Part shown: piece after piece, positions 60,280-64,000 of the stretch | Numbering within the stretch: position 1 is the first letter of the stretch | Layout: every line of letters begins with the position of its first letter | Assembly: GCA_004282745.1 (NCBI GenBank) | Contig: SHMT01000025.1 | Coordinates: 1 to 64,000, forward strand | From: Candidatus Scalindua sp. SCAELEC01 | Lineage (GTDB): Bacteria; Planctomycetota; Brocadiia; Brocadiales; Scalinduaceae | DNA: 64,000 nt | Direction of reading: 5' to 3' | Notes under the pieces: model-generated | What the model was told of the DNA's origin: nothing | What the model saw: only the letters and a program-made list of their open reading frames with translations | Database searches by the model: none | Translations under genes and position numbers: made by a program

Positions 60280-61377
60280 TTAAAGGTGACGAGAAATTGA
60301 ATCGGAGGTAAGGGATTTTAAAATAGTAGCATCATCTGATTTGTCACTGATTATCACCGTTCCTACTGCCGTTGGGAGAACAAATCTTAGTTTCCCGCCA
60401 ACGGTTTTTTTGTCTTGGTACAATGTTCTCACAATATCATGAGGGTTTACGGTATTATCGCTAAGAGATAAGCCCAACCTTTTCAATAATGTCTCCTGCC
60501 TTTCAAGTACGATCTCATTGGCAAGTTCCATGCTTAAGGCTATCTTTGTGGCATAAATCATACCAATGGCAACGGCTTCTCCATGTCGATACTTTTTATA
60601 TGAAGTTAATGTTTCTAACGCGTGACCGATAGTGTGGCCGTAGTTTAAGATTGCCCGGATTCCCTCTTCTTTCTCATCAATCTCTACAATTTTTGCCTTA
60701 TTCCTGCAGGAGTTGTAGACTATTTCCCTTAAAGCGGTATCATCAAGTTCAAGTATCTGGGAGATGTGTTTTTCCAGATATGCAAAAAATTCGGCATCTT
60801 TGATCACCCCATATTTTATCACTTCAACCATTCCGGCTACCATCTCCTCTTTTGGGAGTGTTTTGAGAGTGTCGGTATCAATAAAGACCGCTTTCGGTTG
60901 ATAAAAGCAGCCAATCATGTTCTTGCCTCTCGGATGATTGACCGCTACCTTGCCTCCTACACTACTGTCAACTTGTGACAATAATGTTGTTGGTATCTGG
61001 ACAAAGGGTACGCCTCTCATAAAAGTGGCAGCAACAAAACCCGTTAAATCACCAATCACTCCGCCACCTAAAGCAAAGATAGTTGATTTTCTATCAACTT
61101 TGTGATCGAATAAGGCTTCATAAAGATATCCTGCCATAGAGAGAGACTTTTTATCCTCACCAGGCTCAATGGAAACCAGCTTGACATCAAAATTGGTTTT
61201 CGATAGGCTATCTAAGACTATTTTTGCGTACAGAGGTCCTACCGTGGTATCGGTTATGACTACGGCTTTTCCCGGTTTGATAATTTCTGAGGTGAGTGTT
61301 CCCACTTGGCTGAGGATACCCTTCTCAATGATAACCTGGTAACTGTATTTATCGAGATTTACCTGAACATTCTTCAT
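60280..61377 (-). CDS. aroB: 3-dehydroquinate synthase
   Basis: 365 residues. NAD-binding GGGVIGDLTGFVAATFMRGV (about 104-123), QIPTTLLSQVDSSVGGKVAV (about 127-146), and the zinc-ligand region NYGHTIGHALETLTSYKKYR then HGEAVAIGMIYA (about 246-277) are all present. Second step of the shikimate pathway. ATG at 61377. Divergent from folC by about 95 bp. Full length and unbroken. Confidence 0.96.
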   Translation of the reverse strand: MKNVQVNLDKYSYQVIIEKGILSQVGTLTSEIIKPGKAVVITDTTVGPLYAKIVLDSLSKTNFDVKLVSIEPGEDKKSLSMAGYLYEALFDHKVDRKSTIFALGGGVIGDLTGFVAATFMRGVPFVQIPTTLLSQVDSSVGGKVAVNHPRGKNMIGCFYQPKAVFIDTDTLKTLPKEEMVAGMVEVIKYGVIKDAEFFAYLEKHISQILELDDTALREIVYNSCRNKAKIVEIDEKEEGIRAILNYGHTIGHALETLTSYKKYRHGEAVAIGMIYATKIALSMELANEIVLERQETLLKRLGLSLSDNTVNPHDIVRTLYQDKKTVGGKLRFVLPTAVGTVIISDKSDDATILKSLTSDSISRHL

Positions 61378-61473
61378 AGTGTAAGTTTGTAAGCTATGTT
61401 TATTTCTTTGTCAAGAAAAAATCACTAGTATTGCTGGTTTTTACCTCCATTTTCAATAAAGTATTGAGTAAAT

Positions 61474-62838
61474 ATGAAGCAGCGGGATCATTTCACTACG
61501 TATGAAGAGGCAGTAGAGTTTTTATTGCAGGCGGTTGATTATGAAAGGTTAACAAATTATAAATACGATTTGGTGAACTTTAATCTCAAAAGGATGGATG
61601 AGATATTATCCGTTGTGCAGCATCCTCACGAAGGTGGCTCGTATGTCCATGTAACAGGCACAAAAGGGAAAGGCTCTACTGCAATAATGATTGCCTCTGC
61701 CTTACAGGGGCTGGGGTACCAAACCGGACTCTTTACGTCACCGCATCTTGAGTGGCTGGAAGAGAGGATAAAGATAAATAATCGGATGATATCACAAAAG
61801 ATGGTTGTAAAACTGGTGAATGAATTTAAGCCCTATATTGAGAGAAAAAGAGTATCAGATTTCAATCTCTCTCCCACATTCTTCGAGACAATAACGGCGA
61901 TTGCACTCGTCTATTTTGCGCGTAAAAAGGTAGACATGTCAGTACTTGAGGTGGGATTGGGTGGGAGGTTAGATGCCACAAACATTATCACTCCACTCGT
62001 CTCTGTCATAACGACCATTGGTTATGATCATACCGACAAGTTGGGTCACACACTAGAGAGTATTGCAGCTGAAAAGGCTGGCATAATCAAGGAAGGGAAA
62101 CCCGTAGTCTCTTCTCTCCAGGAACCCGAAGCACTGTCGACCATTTCAAGATATTGTAGCGAGAAACAGTCTCGTTTATGTCTGATTGGAAAAGATGTCT
62201 TAATACGAGATATAAGGAAAACGAAGAGAAACGGATCTTACGGTACAGAATTTACCATGAGTACCTGGAAGAGGGAGTATAAGGATTTTTTTTTACCACT
62301 GGTTGGGACCCATCAAGCTGAGAACTGTGCAACTGCAATAGGAGCCTTAGAAGTTTTGGAAGACAGTGGTCAAGTGGAAATCAATTGTGAAAAGATCCGA
62401 GATGCATTATTAAGGGTAAAATTGCCGGCAAGGATCGAGATAGTTTCTCGGAGACCACTTATCGTCCTTGATACGGCCCACACCGTAGCTTCAATGAAGG
62501 CCTTAAAAAGTTCATTAAATGCAAATTTCAGTTTTGACAATATGGTGTTACTCTTAGGTCTCTCAGGAGATAAAGACCTTGACGGTGTTTTGCGAGAGAT
62601 AACGACTGCTGCTGATGAGCTGGTTTTAACGAGAACGGGTAATCCAAGAGAAGCGGATCCGGAGCAATTGGCTGATATTGCAAAGCAGTTTTTTCATAAA
62701 GAGCCCATCGTAATAGAAAACATTGGTGATGCAGTAAGGGAGACAATGAAGATTGCCAAAAAAAATTCTCTGATATGTGTAACGGGCTCTTTCTATTTGG
62801 CAGGGAAGGTGAAAAAGATATTGAAGCAGATTGTTTAG
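61474..62838 (+). CDS. folC: Folylpolyglutamate synthase/dihydrofolate synthase
   Basis: 454 residues. The Mur-ligase-type P-loop is VTGTKGKGSTAIMIASALQG (about 60-79), followed by TGLFTSPHLEWLEERIKINN (about 86-105), LEVGLGGRLDATNI (about 160-173) and the C-terminal AHTVASMKALKSSLNANF. It adds glutamates to folates (and, in the bifunctional form, makes dihydrofolate). ATG at 61474. Full length and unbroken. Confidence 0.94.
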   Translation: MKQRDHFTTYEEAVEFLLQAVDYERLTNYKYDLVNFNLKRMDEILSVVQHPHEGGSYVHVTGTKGKGSTAIMIASALQGLGYQTGLFTSPHLEWLEERIKINNRMISQKMVVKLVNEFKPYIERKRVSDFNLSPTFFETITAIALVYFARKKVDMSVLEVGLGGRLDATNIITPLVSVITTIGYDHTDKLGHTLESIAAEKAGIIKEGKPVVSSLQEPEALSTISRYCSEKQSRLCLIGKDVLIRDIRKTKRNGSYGTEFTMSTWKREYKDFFLPLVGTHQAENCATAIGALEVLEDSGQVEINCEKIRDALLRVKLPARIEIVSRRPLIVLDTAHTVASMKALKSSLNANFSFDNMVLLLGLSGDKDLDGVLREITTAADELVLTRTGNPREADPEQLADIAKQFFHKEPIVIENIGDAVRETMKIAKKNSLICVTGSFYLAGKVKKILKQIV

Positions 62839-63030
62839 CTTCACCGTTCATGGCTTATATGGCGTAAGACATTGGGCTCAAGACTAAAAACATACGGTTT
62901 GAGATAATCAAATGGGACGAGTCGGGTGCATCCTGGCTGCCTATGCGCAAGTACGCAGACAGGCTCAACTCTTTCAATGCTACGTCTAAAGGTTTGCTAA
63001 CACTCCCGGTTTGCTCTCAAGAAGAAGCGT

Positions 63031-63075
63031 TATGCTCATTTTATAATGGTTTTCGGATAATATCCGATTATTGTT
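63031..63075. repeat. Family-2 end fragment (copy 2h)
   Basis: TCATTTTATAATGGTTTTCGG and ATAATATCCGATTATTG recall the TATACTCATC end; no other part of the element is present. The rest of the gap 62839-63139 has no gene that I can support. Confidence 0.65.
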
Positions 63076-63139
63076 ACTCACTGTTGCTTGTTCGGATTAT
63101 GGTAATCCAAACGCTACAAAATATTAGTGAGGCTATATC

Positions 63140-63703
63140 TCATTTAAAGCGGGAGAAGTCTACGTCATATCTTTTCGTTCCAAAATCTTTTTCAACGATA
63201 ACCCAACTCTTTGCATTCAGGTCGATTTCTTCATAGGGAAAACTGGTAACGATGAAGTGTGCTTTGTGTTTAGGAGAATTTTTTCCCATTTCAGGTTTTT
63301 TAATCGCTTTAGGCTCGATAACCCTTGTGCCCTGCATTAATTTTATTTTATAGAGATCCTCTCCACCCCGATAGCTTATGGCGAGGGTATCTGATTCTAG
63401 AATGGTGGTAACATCTTCATCGGTTATTTTCTTCTTTGCCCTTACCTTCATGGCTGATATAATGGACAGGCTGACGAGTTTGCTTTTTATTATGCCTCCA
63501 CCAAAATCTGGCCATTCTCCAAACGTAGCTGGTTTTACCAGTTCTGATTCAAAGATGTTTTCGGTGTGAGTTTCTCCGTATTTGATTGCTTCATCAATCT
63601 GCTCCTGTGTAGGATGCAATTCAATACCCTCAGAGGTATTTGAAAGAGACGCAAATAGAATAAATACAATACAAAAGACTAAAAGGCCACATTTTTTATC
63701 CAT
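63140..63703 (-). CDS. Hypothetical secreted protein
   Basis: 187 residues from ATG at 63703, chosen for GGAGAGG just upstream (the open frame reaches 63805 without such a site). A signal peptide (LLVFCIVFILFASLSNTSEG) precedes a soluble domain: ELHPTQEQIDEAIKYGETHT, LVKPATFGEWPDFGGGIIKS and AHFIVTSFPYEEIDLNAKSW. It is monocistronic, and the remaining bases to the window end (63704-64000) show no gene. Family not recognised; the pattern occurs in secreted proteins of planctomycetes by impression only. Confidence 0.65.
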   Translation of the reverse strand: MDKKCGLLVFCIVFILFASLSNTSEGIELHPTQEQIDEAIKYGETHTENIFESELVKPATFGEWPDFGGGIIKSKLVSLSIISAMKVRAKKKITDEDVTTILESDTLAISYRGGEDLYKIKLMQGTRVIEPKAIKKPEMGKNSPKHKAHFIVTSFPYEEIDLNAKSWVIVEKDFGTKRYDVDFSRFK

Positions 63704-64000
63704 TAATCCTCTCCTAAAAATTAATTCGGCATTGACAAAGCCGCCTCTTGTAAAAAAGGCGACGTGGTATACGGGAAGTCTATCACTTTGATTATAGTGT
63801 GTCAATCGTAGAAGTTACCTCCTTCCATAAGAAGTATACAATTACTTATCTCAACTCCTATCTCCTTTTCACTTGACATAAATTTATGGTAAAGTTAGAA
63901 TTATTCCTTTTGCAACTGCCCAAATACAGAAAGCTTGAACATCGACCTTCTTTCGTTTCATTAGCAAAAAGGTCTTGTCCAAAATTTAGTAGAGTCCATT

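Overview
The window looks like a chromosome segment of a Gram-negative, fairly AT-rich bacterium. The best guess is a planctomycete of the anammox order Brocadiales (Scalindua-like), but this is inference. The supporting signs are a run of three small exported c-type cytochromes (55.4-57.1 kb), a futalosine-route menaquinone gene (mqnE), an S55 (SpoIVB-type) peptidase paired with a beta-propeller protein, a predicted lipoprotein, a sigma-54 two-component pair, and many secreted proteins of unknown function. No rRNA, tRNA or CRISPR array was seen.

Layout. 0-8 kb: decayed histidine ammonia-lyase, small secreted and hypothetical genes, a rubrerythrin, a histidine kinase/NtrC-type regulator pair, and an unknown 280-aa gene. 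8-13 kb: Kef-type antiporter plus FetB-type permease, a REP-associated transposase (RAYT) with its REP hairpins, then a ceramidase-like/UbiA-like membrane pair and a P-loop kinase. 14-19 kb: HNH nuclease, asnS, radical SAM protein, dinB with an antitoxin fragment overlapping its 3' end. 19-22 kb: a graveyard of decayed genes (DUF559 endonuclease with a nonsense codon, NACHT NTPase remnant, RAYT fragment) mixed with palindromic repeats. 22-31 kb: propeller/S55 peptidase pair, tsaC-rpiB, trmB-like methyltransferase, MATE exporter, UPF0104 membrane protein. 32-41 kb: dihydroxyacetone kinase pseudogene disrupted by a palindromic insertion, K+ channel, SWIB protein, pepF, START protein, small proteins, deaminase. 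41-49 kb: a broken type I restriction-modification locus (hsdM truncated and frameshifted, hsdS intact, hsdR with one frameshift and two stops) carrying an apparently intact DarT-DarG toxin-antitoxin pair between hsdS and hsdR. 49-64 kb: an unusual zinc-ribbon SDR protein, then a mostly housekeeping stretch (lipoprotein, ndk, DUF4416, proS, cytochromes, mqnE, ridA, dprA, aroB, folC).

The most striking property is the density of non-coding palindromic elements. At least seven families sit between genes, several with terminal inverted repeats. Family 1 (about 130-160 bp, some eleven copies plus fragments) lies mostly just 3' of genes, and two genes borrow their TAG stop from its end. Family 2 (about 85-225 bp, seven copies plus a fragment) runs between two different TATACT-type ends. 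Family 3 (about 180 bp) has near-identical ends of about 30 bp. Two families come with a plausible mobilising protein in the window: REP hairpins with the RAYT, and CCCCCTT-type hairpins flanking a DUF559 endonuclease. Much of the defence content (R-M, NACHT, DUF559, antitoxin fragments) is decaying, while DarTG is open and unbroken, which suggests toxin-antitoxin addiction is what is being retained at the 41-49 kb locus.
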